A stretch of 64,000 nt of DNA from Luteolibacter flavescens (GTDB lineage: Bacteria > Verrucomicrobiota > Verrucomicrobiia > Verrucomicrobiales > Akkermansiaceae), in assembly GCF_025950085.1 (NCBI RefSeq), contig NZ_JAPDDS010000004.1, positions 124,001 through 188,000 of the forward strand, in the 5' to 3' direction. This document shows positions 24,961-32,885 of the stretch, piece by piece. Both the position numbers and the translations under genes were made by a program. Position 1 is the stretch's first letter; each line of letters opens with the position of its first letter. The notes under the pieces are model-generated. The model saw nothing but the letters and a program-made list of their open reading frames with translations, made no database searches and was not told the origin of the DNA.

Positions 24961-26796
24961 TCAGGGTTGGGGGACGACTTCGTAGATCTTGTAGAAGCGG
25001 CGTGCGGGGACGGGTGTGGGGAGGTCCTCGGAGAAGGTCGTGGTGTCATCGCCTTCCGATGGGACGGCATTGCCGACCTTTTCCCAGGCGACGAGCGGAT
25101 CGCCCGCGAGGGTGGCCGAGGCGTAGACGTCGTATTGGACGTCCGCCTTGGAATCCCACGTGATGGTGAACCGCTCGCCATTCACGGGGTCGGTGGTGCG
25201 GGCCACGGAGCGCACGGCGATGGGGCCGTCCGGCACCACCGGTGCTGTCACGGTGAAGGGGATGGGGCCTTGCTCGACGACGTAGTTCCCATCGACGAAG
25301 AGCACCGCGTAGTAGTTCCCCGCGGGCATGGTGAAGCTCAGCGTGCCGGAGGTGTGGTTGCCGCCGGTATTCTGCGTGCCATTGAGATAGTTCCACTGCA
25401 CGGAGTACTCGTTCGGTGCGCCGGGTGTGTTGTTCTGGGCGTAGATGCCGACCCACGATGCGGCATTTCCGCCGGTGCCGCTCCAGGTCGCGATGGTAGG
25501 CTCGCCGGCCACGTAGGCCTGCTTGTCGATGGAGAAGGCGGCGCTGTTTCCGGTGGCGCGGAGCACGCGGCGGGTCGTCGCGGTGGCGCTGCCGTTGTTC
25601 ACGTTGATCGTGTAAACGGTCGAGGCCGAGGGCACCGTGAAGGTGCGCGAGCCGATGCCCGAGTCAGGATCGGTGTCCGCGGTGACATCCGTGGTGGTGG
25701 TGCCGTCGGAGATGGTGACCGTCGCGCCGACGGGCAGGACATTCCAATCCAGCGTGACCTCATGGGCCGGGGCGAGGGCGATGCGCCGGTCCGCGGTGAA
25801 GGAGAAGACGCGGCCGTTCAGGATGGTGACCTGCCGCGTGGCACCGCCGTCCAGCGTGAGCGTGTAGGTGGTGTTTGCCGTGGGATTCACGGTCGTCGAG
25901 CCATAGCCCGTCTGCGTGTCGGTCAGCGGCAGCACGTTCACCGCGCCCGTGCCGTCATTCAGCGTGAGCGTCTCCACCGCTCCGGCATTGAGGATGTCCC
26001 AGGAGAGCGTGATGGGGTGGCCGTCCACCACGTCCACGTCGGAGTAGAAGCCATTCAGCGACGCGCTCGGCCGGTCGCTGGAGAAGGTGATGGTGTCCAT
26101 CATCCCGTAGTACTGCGAGCCGGTGGTGTCCGGGCCGGTGACGATGCCGGTGACGGGGGAGTACTTCGTCTGGTCGGTGCCGCCGAGGCGGATGCCGATC
26201 TTCTTGCCCGCTTCCGCCGCGGTGGCGGTGAAGGTCACGGACACATCGGTCAGGCCGTTGTTTCCGGTGACCACCTGGATGATGTGGTTGTTCGGAATGG
26301 GGCCGCCGTTTGCCACGGACTGCGCGGCGAATTCATCGGAGAACCAGTGGTCCATCGCGACCGGGGTGCCATCGGCGGTGAGGCCGAGCGACCACATGAT
26401 CCGGGCATTCCGGCAGTTCGCATAGCCTGCTGCGGAGAAGATCTGCGCGCTGACGGTGTAGGTCGCGCCCGCGACGAAGGTGCTGCCGCTGCCGGTGAGG
26501 TCCTGGCGCACCGGCGTGGAATTGAAGGTGGAAGCGAAGGTGCGGTTCGTCGGAAAGGCGCCCCCGGCGAAGTAGGTGGTGTTCCAGCCGAAGCCTCCGT
26601 CATTGCCGCCGCGGACGGTGCCGCCGATGCCTGGCGGGGTCGCGTTGCTCGCCCAGTAGGCGGCGTTGTTGTCGGTGCCGTTGGCCGTGTCGAAGCCGCC
26701 GTTTTGCAACTCGGCGGCAGGGAGCAGGGCGGTGGCGAGCAGACCGGCGACCGCCATTGAAGCATGGCGGAGCAGGGAGAGATTCCGGGTTTTCAT
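24961..26796 (-). CDS. Secreted multidomain protein with DWIG-like module
   Basis: The 611-residue protein has a signal peptide (SLLRHASMAVAGLLATALLPAAE) from the ATG at 26796; the upstream open frame is unlike a leader. The N-terminal ~190 residues resemble a carbohydrate-binding jelly-roll (LQNGGFD..., TYTVSAQIFSA). Two PKD/Ig-like repeats follow (TLTLDGGATRQVT and VYTINVNNGSAT). Then comes one ASWVGIY...YYAVLF module like those in the phosphatase, and a C-terminal domain ending RRFYKIYEV. It is 32 bp upstream of the phosphatase gene, so the two form one operon. Function unknown; possibly substrate binding for the phosphatase. Confidence 0.78.
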   Translation of the reverse strand: MKTRNLSLLRHASMAVAGLLATALLPAAELQNGGFDTANGTDNNAAYWASNATPPGIGGTVRGGNDGGFGWNTTYFAGGAFPTNRTFASTFNSTPVRQDLTGSGSTFVAGATYTVSAQIFSAAGYANCRNARIMWSLGLTADGTPVAMDHWFSDEFAAQSVANGGPIPNNHIIQVVTGNNGLTDVSVTFTATAAEAGKKIGIRLGGTDQTKYSPVTGIVTGPDTTGSQYYGMMDTITFSSDRPSASLNGFYSDVDVVDGHPITLSWDILNAGAVETLTLNDGTGAVNVLPLTDTQTGYGSTTVNPTANTTYTLTLDGGATRQVTILNGRVFSFTADRRIALAPAHEVTLDWNVLPVGATVTISDGTTTTDVTADTDPDSGIGSRTFTVPSASTVYTINVNNGSATATTRRVLRATGNSAAFSIDKQAYVAGEPTIATWSGTGGNAASWVGIYAQNNTPGAPNEYSVQWNYLNGTQNTGGNHTSGTLSFTMPAGNYYAVLFVDGNYVVEQGPIPFTVTAPVVPDGPIAVRSVARTTDPVNGERFTITWDSKADVQYDVYASATLAGDPLVAWEKVGNAVPSEGDDTTTFSEDLPTPVPARRFYKIYEVVPQP

Positions 26797-26962
26797 TGGT
26801 GAGGTCTTGGGAGTTCGCATGCCGGCTGCAGACGCGGTGAAAGGGACCGGTAGCCGACGCTGATCACATCGCGGGAAGCGCCGCCTTGGCGAAAGTGGCA
26901 TTATCGACGGCAGCGGGAGCAAATCCGCCGAGCCACGTGGCGGGCCGTGCGGGGAGGCCACG

Positions 26963-26983
26963 GGAATCGGAGCTTGCGATTCC
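26963..26983. promoter_or_regulatory. Short inverted repeat upstream of XylR-HAD gene
   Basis: GGAATCG and CGATTCC flank a 7-nt centre, 35 bp before the ATG of the regulator and in the divergent gap with the secreted-protein operon. It could be an operator; the evidence is only symmetry and place. Confidence 0.25.
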
Positions 26984-27017
26984 GGGCGGAGGCGTGTTTT
27001 GCCTCATCTGCCCGCAG

Positions 27018-28898
27018 ATGAATCGTAACTTCCGCAAGCTCGTGGGGATCCGCTTTCCGCAATGGTCCTCCTATGGTCCGCGCACGATGGAGGGCGTGGT
27101 GGAGTCGATGCGGCAGCACGAGACGTGGCGGATCGCGACGGAAAACGACTCCTACGGCGAGATGGAGGCGGTGAAGATCGACGAGCACTGGCATGGCGAC
27201 GGGCTGGTGCTCTTCCGCGCCACGGAGCGCGAGCTGGCCAGCTACCGCGAGCGCGGCACGGCGGTGGTGCTGACCAGCACGGAGGGCCCGGACCTGGGCT
27301 ACCCGCGCGTGGTGCCGGACAATCACGAGATCGGCCGGCTCGCAGCGCACCACCTCATCGAGTGCCAGCTCCCGCACTTCGCCTTCCTCGCGCGCGGCGA
27401 GACCTTCTACCGCGAGGAGCAATACGCTCCCGGCCTGCGGGTCTATGCGCGGCAGCGGCTGAAGGGCTTCCGCGCGGGCCTGCAGGAATACCGGCACGAG
27501 CCGGTGGTGCACTATCTGCGCGGCAGGCCGCTGTGGGAGTCCCACGGCTGGCGCGAGGTGCAGACGGAGGTGATGGCCTTTCTGGAAAGCCTGCCGGAGC
27601 CCTGCGGGCTCTTTGTCGCGGACGATTCACTGGCCGCGGTGGTGCTGCGTGCGGCGGACATGCTGGGCCGCCAGGTGCCGGAGCAGCTTGCGGTGATCGG
27701 CTATGGCGATGATGCGGCGTATTGCTTCGCCACCTTCCCCGCGCTGAGCAGCATCGAGCACCCGGCGCGCGAGATCGGCCGGCAGGCGGCGGAACTGCTG
27801 CGGCGGCAGATGGCGGGCGAGGCGGTGGAGCCCGGCTCGCTCATCGTCCCGGTCAGCCGGGTAATCACGCGCGAGTCCAGCGACATGCTGGCCATCACCG
27901 ACCCGGACATCCGCGAGCTGGTGCGCTACATCCGCCTGCGGGCCCCGCACGAGGCCGTGCGCGTGGCCGAGCTGACGGACCTGACCCCGCTTTCCATGAC
28001 CACGATCAAGGAGCGCTTCGCCGCGGCCCTGGGCCACGGGCCGAAGGAGGAGATCCAGCGCGTGCGGGCACGGCACCTGAAGCACCTGCTGGGAGACCTG
28101 TCGCTCACCCTGGCGGAAATCGCGCGCCGCATGCAATTCGGCTCCGCGCACGAGCTGAGCCGCTTCTTCCTCGCGGAGACCGGCCAGCGCCCGAGCGACT
28201 TCCGCGCCAGCCTGAGCGCCTCTGCCGCCCATGTGGCAGAGCGGGCGGTGGTCTTCGACATGGATGGCACGCTCTTCGATACGGAGCCGGTTTACTGCGA
28301 GGCCTACCGCACGGCCTTTGCCCGGCAGGGTGGCGAGCTGACGAAGGACGAGTATTTCCGCGAGTTGGTCGGCCGGTCGAATGAAGACATCGAGGAATAC
28401 CTCGCGGCGAAGGCCCCGCGGGGATTCGACCTCGCGGGCTTCCGCAGCGGCTGGCGTGAGGACTGGCGGGTGCTGGTGAATGAGGAGCCGCCGGTGCCGA
28501 TGCCCGGCGTGGCGGCGCTGCTGGAGGAAATCCTGGAAGCCGGGGTGCCGCTGGCGCTGGCCAGCTCCAGCGACCGCGAGGACATCGATCTCTGCCTCCA
28601 GGCGTCCGGGCTCGACCGCTACTTTCCGATCCGGGCGTCCGGGGACGAGGTGGCGGCAGGGAAGCCCGCGCCGGATCTCTACCTGCTGGCCTGCCGACGG
28701 CTGGGCATCGGCCCCACGCGTTGTCTGGCCATCGAGGACAGCCGTCACGGGGTGGCCGCCGCGCTCTCCGCCGGGCTGGCGGTGGCGCAGGTGCTGCCAA
28801 ACGGGGGCACCGCCCGCGAGGGCGTGCGGGGAGTCGCCAGCCTGACCGAACTCCTCGGCGGCGAGTGGCAGACAATGGTGCCGAGAGATAAGTCGTAA
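27018..28898 (+). CDS. XylR/LacI-AraC type regulator fused to HAD phosphatase
   Basis: The 626-residue protein starts at the ATG at 27018, since MNRNFRKLVGIRFPQWSSYG is the usual XylR-type start. Residues 1..~275 form a periplasmic-binding-like sensor (DNHEIGRLAAHHL, VIGYGDDAAYCF). Residues ~290..400 hold a double AraC helix-turn-helix (SLTLAEIARRMQFGSAHELSRFF). From ~408 a complete HAD hydrolase of the beta-phosphoglucomutase/CbbY type follows: FDMDGTLFDTE, LASSSD, GKPAPD and IEDSRHG. All HAD catalytic residues are present. The frame is continuous with no repeat at the junction. The fusion suggests sugar-phosphate sensing or removal linked to transcription; the target genes are unknown. Confidence 0.88.
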   Translation: MNRNFRKLVGIRFPQWSSYGPRTMEGVVESMRQHETWRIATENDSYGEMEAVKIDEHWHGDGLVLFRATERELASYRERGTAVVLTSTEGPDLGYPRVVPDNHEIGRLAAHHLIECQLPHFAFLARGETFYREEQYAPGLRVYARQRLKGFRAGLQEYRHEPVVHYLRGRPLWESHGWREVQTEVMAFLESLPEPCGLFVADDSLAAVVLRAADMLGRQVPEQLAVIGYGDDAAYCFATFPALSSIEHPAREIGRQAAELLRRQMAGEAVEPGSLIVPVSRVITRESSDMLAITDPDIRELVRYIRLRAPHEAVRVAELTDLTPLSMTTIKERFAAALGHGPKEEIQRVRARHLKHLLGDLSLTLAEIARRMQFGSAHELSRFFLAETGQRPSDFRASLSASAAHVAERAVVFDMDGTLFDTEPVYCEAYRTAFARQGGELTKDEYFRELVGRSNEDIEEYLAAKAPRGFDLAGFRSGWREDWRVLVNEEPPVPMPGVAALLEEILEAGVPLALASSSDREDIDLCLQASGLDRYFPIRASGDEVAAGKPAPDLYLLACRRLGIGPTRCLAIEDSRHGVAAALSAGLAVAQVLPNGGTAREGVRGVASLTELLGGEWQTMVPRDKS

Positions 28899-28922
28899 GG
28901 ATCTAAAGATAAGCGGAATGCG

Positions 28923-28946
28923 AGCTTGTGAAAGTTTTCACAAGCT
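28923..28946. promoter_or_regulatory. CRP/FNR-like palindromic site 2
   Basis: A perfect 11-bp inverted repeat AGCTTGTGAAA-GT-TTTCACAAGCT contains TGTGA-N6-TCACA. It ends 39 bp before the ndh ATG. No CRP/FNR regulator is in the window. Confidence 0.65.
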
Positions 28947-28985
28947 CCGATTGCATTTGGCGCGGGACCTGCAAGCTTTCGCGGC

Positions 28986-30272
28986 ATGTCAGCCGCAGAC
29001 CGGGGAGCTAGCCGGGTATTGATCATTGGTGGAGGCTTCGCAGGCCTGGAGTGTGCAATGAAGCTGGCGGGAGACTCCCGCTTCGCCGTGACGCTGGTGG
29101 ATCGGACGAACCATCACCTTTTCCAACCGCTTCTGTATCAAGTGGCGACCGCCTCGCTGGCCGCGCCGGATATCGCCCGCTCGATCCGCCAGATCCTCGC
29201 CGACGCTCCGAATGTCACGGTGCTGATGGACGAGATCAAGACGCTCGACCCGGTGGCAAAGACTGCCGACGGAGCCTCGGGCACGCACTACGAATACGAC
29301 TACCTGCTGCTCGCGGCAGGAGCGCGGACGTCGTTCTTCGGGAAATCCGAGTGGGCGCAGCACACGCTGGGGCTGAAATCGCTGGCCGATGCGCAGGGCG
29401 TCCGCCGCTCGGTCCTCGCCAATCTGGAGATGGCGGAGCTGACCACCGATGAGGAATACCGCAAGCGCCTGATGACCGTGGCGATCGTGGGTGGCGGGCC
29501 TACCGGCGTCGAGCTGGCCGGGGCCTTCGCGGACCTGATCCACCGCACCCTGAAGTCGAATTTCCGCCGCATCGATACCTCGAAGCTCCGCGTGGTGCTC
29601 ATCGAGGGCTCCACCCGCGTGCTCGAGGTCTTCGACGAGGACCAGAGCGAATACACCCGCCGCCGGCTGACGAAGCTGGGCGTGGAGGTGTGGACCAGCA
29701 TGCGCGTGGACGACGTGCAGCATGGCTGCCTGCACTTCGCGGACGGCACGAAGCTGGAGTCCGAGGCGATCATCTGGGCTGCGGGCGTGGAGGCAAATCC
29801 GCTGACCGCGATGCTGGGCGTGCCGATGGCCGACCGCGCCGGGCGCGTGACGCCGAATCTGGATCTCTCCCTCCCGGGCCTGCCGCACGTCTTCGTGGCG
29901 GGCGATCTGGTCCGGATGAAGGACGGGGACGACAAGCCGGTGCCCGGGCTCGCCCCCGCCGCCAGCCAGATGGGCCGCCACGTGGCGAACCTGCTGAAGG
30001 GTCAGGCCGAGGGACGCCCGCGGGACCATTTCTACTACTACGACAAGGGCTTCATGGCCATCATCGGCAAGAACCACGCCGTGGTGAAGGCCGGGAAGAT
30101 GAAGATGAAGGGCTTCATCGCGTGGTGCGCGTGGCTTTTCATCCACATCGCCTTCCTCATCGGCTTCCGCAACCGCCTGTCGGTGCTGCTGGGATGGGCC
30201 TTCGCCTACCTGCGGGACAATCCGCAGGCGCGCATCATCGTCCACCCGCCGGGGATCACCCCGAAGGGCTGA
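28986..30272 (+). CDS. ndh: Type II NADH dehydrogenase (NDH-2)
   Basis: The 428-residue FAD enzyme passes electrons from NADH to quinone without pumping protons. The FAD site GGGFAGLE is at residues ~15..22, and the NHHLFQPLLYQVA block is typical. The second nucleotide site reads VAIVGGGPTGVELAG, and the second FAD block VFVAGDL is followed by a QMGRHVA block. A hydrophobic C-terminal stretch (AWCAWLFIHIAFLIGF) probably anchors it to the membrane. The CRP-like site just upstream suggests control by redox or energy state. Confidence 0.93.
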   Translation: MSAADRGASRVLIIGGGFAGLECAMKLAGDSRFAVTLVDRTNHHLFQPLLYQVATASLAAPDIARSIRQILADAPNVTVLMDEIKTLDPVAKTADGASGTHYEYDYLLLAAGARTSFFGKSEWAQHTLGLKSLADAQGVRRSVLANLEMAELTTDEEYRKRLMTVAIVGGGPTGVELAGAFADLIHRTLKSNFRRIDTSKLRVVLIEGSTRVLEVFDEDQSEYTRRRLTKLGVEVWTSMRVDDVQHGCLHFADGTKLESEAIIWAAGVEANPLTAMLGVPMADRAGRVTPNLDLSLPGLPHVFVAGDLVRMKDGDDKPVPGLAPAASQMGRHVANLLKGQAEGRPRDHFYYYDKGFMAIIGKNHAVVKAGKMKMKGFIAWCAWLFIHIAFLIGFRNRLSVLLGWAFAYLRDNPQARIIVHPPGITPKG

Positions 30273-30393
30273 GCGGCGGCGTTGATGGCCTCCCGATTGC
30301 GGATCTCGCTGGAGTAGTTCGGGTTCCGATGCTTTTTTGTGTCTGCGAACAAACGAATCCGGTGACCGGCGGCGTTTACACCCATACTTCTCC

Positions 30394-31701
30394 ATGAGCT
30401 CGAAAAACAGCAACCTGACCCTTGTCGGAGCCATCGTCGTGGCCAGTGCCGGTGCCTTCGTGGCCGGTCGCATGACCGCCCCGGACGCCGCCGAAATCGC
30501 CGCGGCTGAGAACGGCAGCGGCAGCCTGTCGAGCAAGACCTCGTCGCGCGGCGGGCTGGGAGGGGAGTCGGATGCAGGCTCTCCGCGTCGCAGCCTGGCG
30601 GAGCGTGCGGCCTCGGCGAAGGGCGGATCCAACCTCTCCGGAGAGGAAGCCCGCGCGAAGATGGAGGCGCTGATGCGCACCACCGACCCGATCGAGCGCA
30701 GCAAGGCATGGCTGGAATTCGTCAATTCCGTGACCCCGGGCGAATTTGAGTCCGTGGTCGCTTCCTTCCGCTCGCTCGGCATGACGGAGAGCCGCATGAC
30801 GGAGTATTCCATGCTGCTCAGCGCGTGGGCGAAGTCGGACCCGCTGCAGGCGCTGGAGTATGCGAAGGCGAATACCGGCAACCGCTTCGCCCGCAATACC
30901 ATCCTCACCACCTGGGCTGCCTCCGATCCGGAAGCCGCGATCCGCTGGGCCGAGCAGAACCACACCGCCCAGGAAGGCGAGGGGAATCCGTGGATGATCG
31001 GCGTGATCCAGGGTCTCGCCGCGAATGACCCGGTGCGGGCCTCGCAGCTCCTCGCGGGCATGAATCTCTCCGAAGAGCGCGGCGAAGCGCTCGGCATCAT
31101 GATCCCGACCATCCTTTCCCAAGGGCCCGACGCCGCGAAGGCCTGGGCTACCGCGATGACCGATGAGTCGCTGAGGGAAGGTGCTATCTCCCGCATTGCC
31201 GACGCCCTCGCGGCGAAGGACCCGGCAGGCACCGCCGCCTGGCTGATGCAAAATCCGGGCGAAGCCGCCGACCGCACGATGGATGACGTGATCACCACGT
31301 GGATGGAGCAGGACAAGGACTCCGCCGTGGCCTACTACAAGGGCCTGCCCGCCGGTGACATGCGCAGCAATGCCCTGCGCGGCGTGGCGAACAGCATGGC
31401 GATGCAAGACCCGCGCGCCGCCGCCGACTTCCTCGACGCGAATGCCGGAGACGCGAACGACCGCGTTTACGAACAATTCGTCTGGCACTCCTTTGGCAAT
31501 GCGCCGGAGATCGCCGTGAACTACATCGGCAAGGTTTCCAACGCGAACCAGCAGGAGCGGATGTACGGCCGCATGCTCGATGGCTGGCTCCGCCGCGACT
31601 ACAATGCCGCCTCGCAGTGGATCAGCCAGAATTCCCTGCCGCAGAACGTCTCCGACCGCGTCCAGCGCCGCATGCAGGAAATGCAGCAGCGCCAGCAGTG
31701 A
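30394..31701 (+). CDS. Anchored helical-repeat protein of unknown function
   Basis: The 435-residue protein starts at the ATG at 30394. It has an N-terminal hydrophobic anchor (TLVGAIVVASAGAFVAG) and a low-complexity Ser/Gly-rich linker to ~70. Repeated helical pairs follow in which DPxxAxxWA-type blocks recur (for example DPLQALEYA, DPEAAIRWA, DPVRASQLL, DPAGTAAWL, DPRAAADFL). The pattern is HEAT/TPR-like and suits a protein-protein scaffold at the membrane. The C-terminal tail is Gln/Met-rich. Such proteins are common in Verrucomicrobia and no function is known to me. Confidence 0.7.
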   Translation: MSSKNSNLTLVGAIVVASAGAFVAGRMTAPDAAEIAAAENGSGSLSSKTSSRGGLGGESDAGSPRRSLAERAASAKGGSNLSGEEARAKMEALMRTTDPIERSKAWLEFVNSVTPGEFESVVASFRSLGMTESRMTEYSMLLSAWAKSDPLQALEYAKANTGNRFARNTILTTWAASDPEAAIRWAEQNHTAQEGEGNPWMIGVIQGLAANDPVRASQLLAGMNLSEERGEALGIMIPTILSQGPDAAKAWATAMTDESLREGAISRIADALAAKDPAGTAAWLMQNPGEAADRTMDDVITTWMEQDKDSAVAYYKGLPAGDMRSNALRGVANSMAMQDPRAAADFLDANAGDANDRVYEQFVWHSFGNAPEIAVNYIGKVSNANQQERMYGRMLDGWLRRDYNAASQWISQNSLPQNVSDRVQRRMQEMQQRQQ

Positions 31702-31704
31702 CCC

Positions 31705-31774
31705 GGAGGTCGGAGGTCGGAAGTCAGAGATCAGAGGTCGGTGATCTGAGATCTGAGATCTGAGATCTGAGATC
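31705..31774. repeat. Heptamer array, 10 units (NGARRTC)
   Basis: Ten contiguous 7-bp units without indels start 3 bp after the preceding stop codon. They run GGAGGTC, GGAGGTC, GGAAGTC, AGAGATC, AGAGGTC, GGTGATC and then TGAGATC four times. The array lies 46 bp before the inverted repeat 31821..32003. Confidence 0.9.
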
Positions 31775-31820
31775 GGCTCAAGCACCCGCTCACCCTTTCT
31801 CTAACAGCTCGCCCCACCCC

Positions 31821-32003
31821 GTGCCATCGTGGTCCGCATCGCTCCGCGTGCGGTTCGCCGGTCGGGTGAAGCTAGGAGATGGCTCCCGCCTCCGCTGGGA
31901 GCGCGTGCCACCGGCTCGCTTGGACAGCCCGGCGAAGTGACCCTCAAAGCCCGCCGCCATAACTGCTTCGCCGCACGCGGAGCGATGCGGACCACAATGG
32001 CAC
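31821..32003. repeat. Inverted repeat, 33-bp arms (module M3)
   Basis: Arms 31821..31853 and 31971..32003 are reverse complements with one mismatch by eye. They start GTGCCATCGTGG and end CTCCGCGTGCGG. The same pair of arms lies in the nested element at 35434..35466 and 35601..35633. The first unit of the 167-bp repeat overlaps the right half. Confidence 0.85.
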
Positions 32004-32316
32004 AGGGCCTCCGTCGGCATGGAGGATTGCTTCGGGCCGGTCTAATGACCGGCGCTCCCAAGAGGCTGCCGCAGGCGGAGTGCTGGCTTCAGCCGGCTTG
32101 GACAGACCTGCGAAGTGACCCTCAAAGTCACCCCTCACCTGGTGCCCCCGCTGGGAGCGCGTGCCACCGGCTCGCTTGGACAGGCCGGCGAAGCGACCCT
32201 CAAAGCCCGCCGCCAGAATTGCTTCGCCGCACGCGGAGCGATGCGGACCACGATGGCCTAGGGCCTCCGTCGGCATGGAGGGTTGCTTCAGGCCGGTCTA
32301 ATGACGGGCGATCCCA
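31894..32316. repeat. Two 167-bp direct repeats
   Basis: Units 31894..32060 and 32150..32316 have equal length, no gaps and about 11 differences by eye. Both run from GCTGGGAGCGCGTGCC to a TCCCA end. Each contains module M3 (inverted) and an M1-like GGTCTAATGACCGG hairpin. The 89-bp gap holds a GCCGCAGGCGGAGTGC... module seen again at 43323. No gene is seen in 31702..32459. Confidence 0.85.
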
Positions 32317-32459
32317 GGAAGCGCTGGCTTTAGCCTGCTTGGACAGCCCTCTGGACCTGAAGTATTGGCTTACAGGTCGTCCGCCCTGTCAGGAGTGGGA
32401 CGTTTGACTGCTCGTGGCGAGGGATTGCCCTCTCCTGACCTCTTTGATTGGTTGGATAC

Positions 32460-32876
32460 ATGAGATCCCGATGGTTTTCCCCGTTCTTGGTCGTCATGGT
32501 GCTGCAAGTTTCGTTGTTTCCCATGGGTGCTGCCTGCGGATTTGACCCGGCGGGGACTCCGCCCGACAGAACCCTCGAATGGACGTTCCTTGATGTCTCG
32601 AAGCGAACGGTCCCGGTCATCGATTTCGACAAATCCTCGCTGGAAGACGCGTTGGATTTCCTGAACACCCCGGAGATCCCGAAGAGCTATCGCGTGGAGA
32701 TCGATGCCAAAGGTTTCGAAGAGAAATCGAACCGGACGATCACCCTGAAATGCAAAGGGAAGACCATGCTCGATGTGCTAATCGAAGTGGCTGACCAAGT
32801 GGATGCCAATCTGGTCTTCAGCCCCGGACGAATCTCGCTGGTTCCTCGTGGGGAGGCTGATAAGGCCCAGCGCTGA
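32460..32876 (+). CDS. Secreted small protein with STN/secretin-N-like domain
   Basis: The 138-residue protein starts at the ATG at 32460 with a signal peptide (WFSPFLVVMVLQVSLFPMGAA). The remainder has the beta-alpha-beta pattern of STN or secretin N domains: SSLEDALDFLN, TITLKCKGKTMLDVLIEVADQ and an FSPGRISLVP end. Such domains occur at the start of secretins and TonB receptors, but here the domain stands alone. Its base composition is a little less GC-rich than its neighbours. It is convergent with ptsI, 9 bp apart. Confidence 0.6.
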   Translation: MRSRWFSPFLVVMVLQVSLFPMGAACGFDPAGTPPDRTLEWTFLDVSKRTVPVIDFDKSSLEDALDFLNTPEIPKSYRVEIDAKGFEEKSNRTITLKCKGKTMLDVLIEVADQVDANLVFSPGRISLVPRGEADKAQR

Positions 32877-32885
32877 AAGCCTCGA

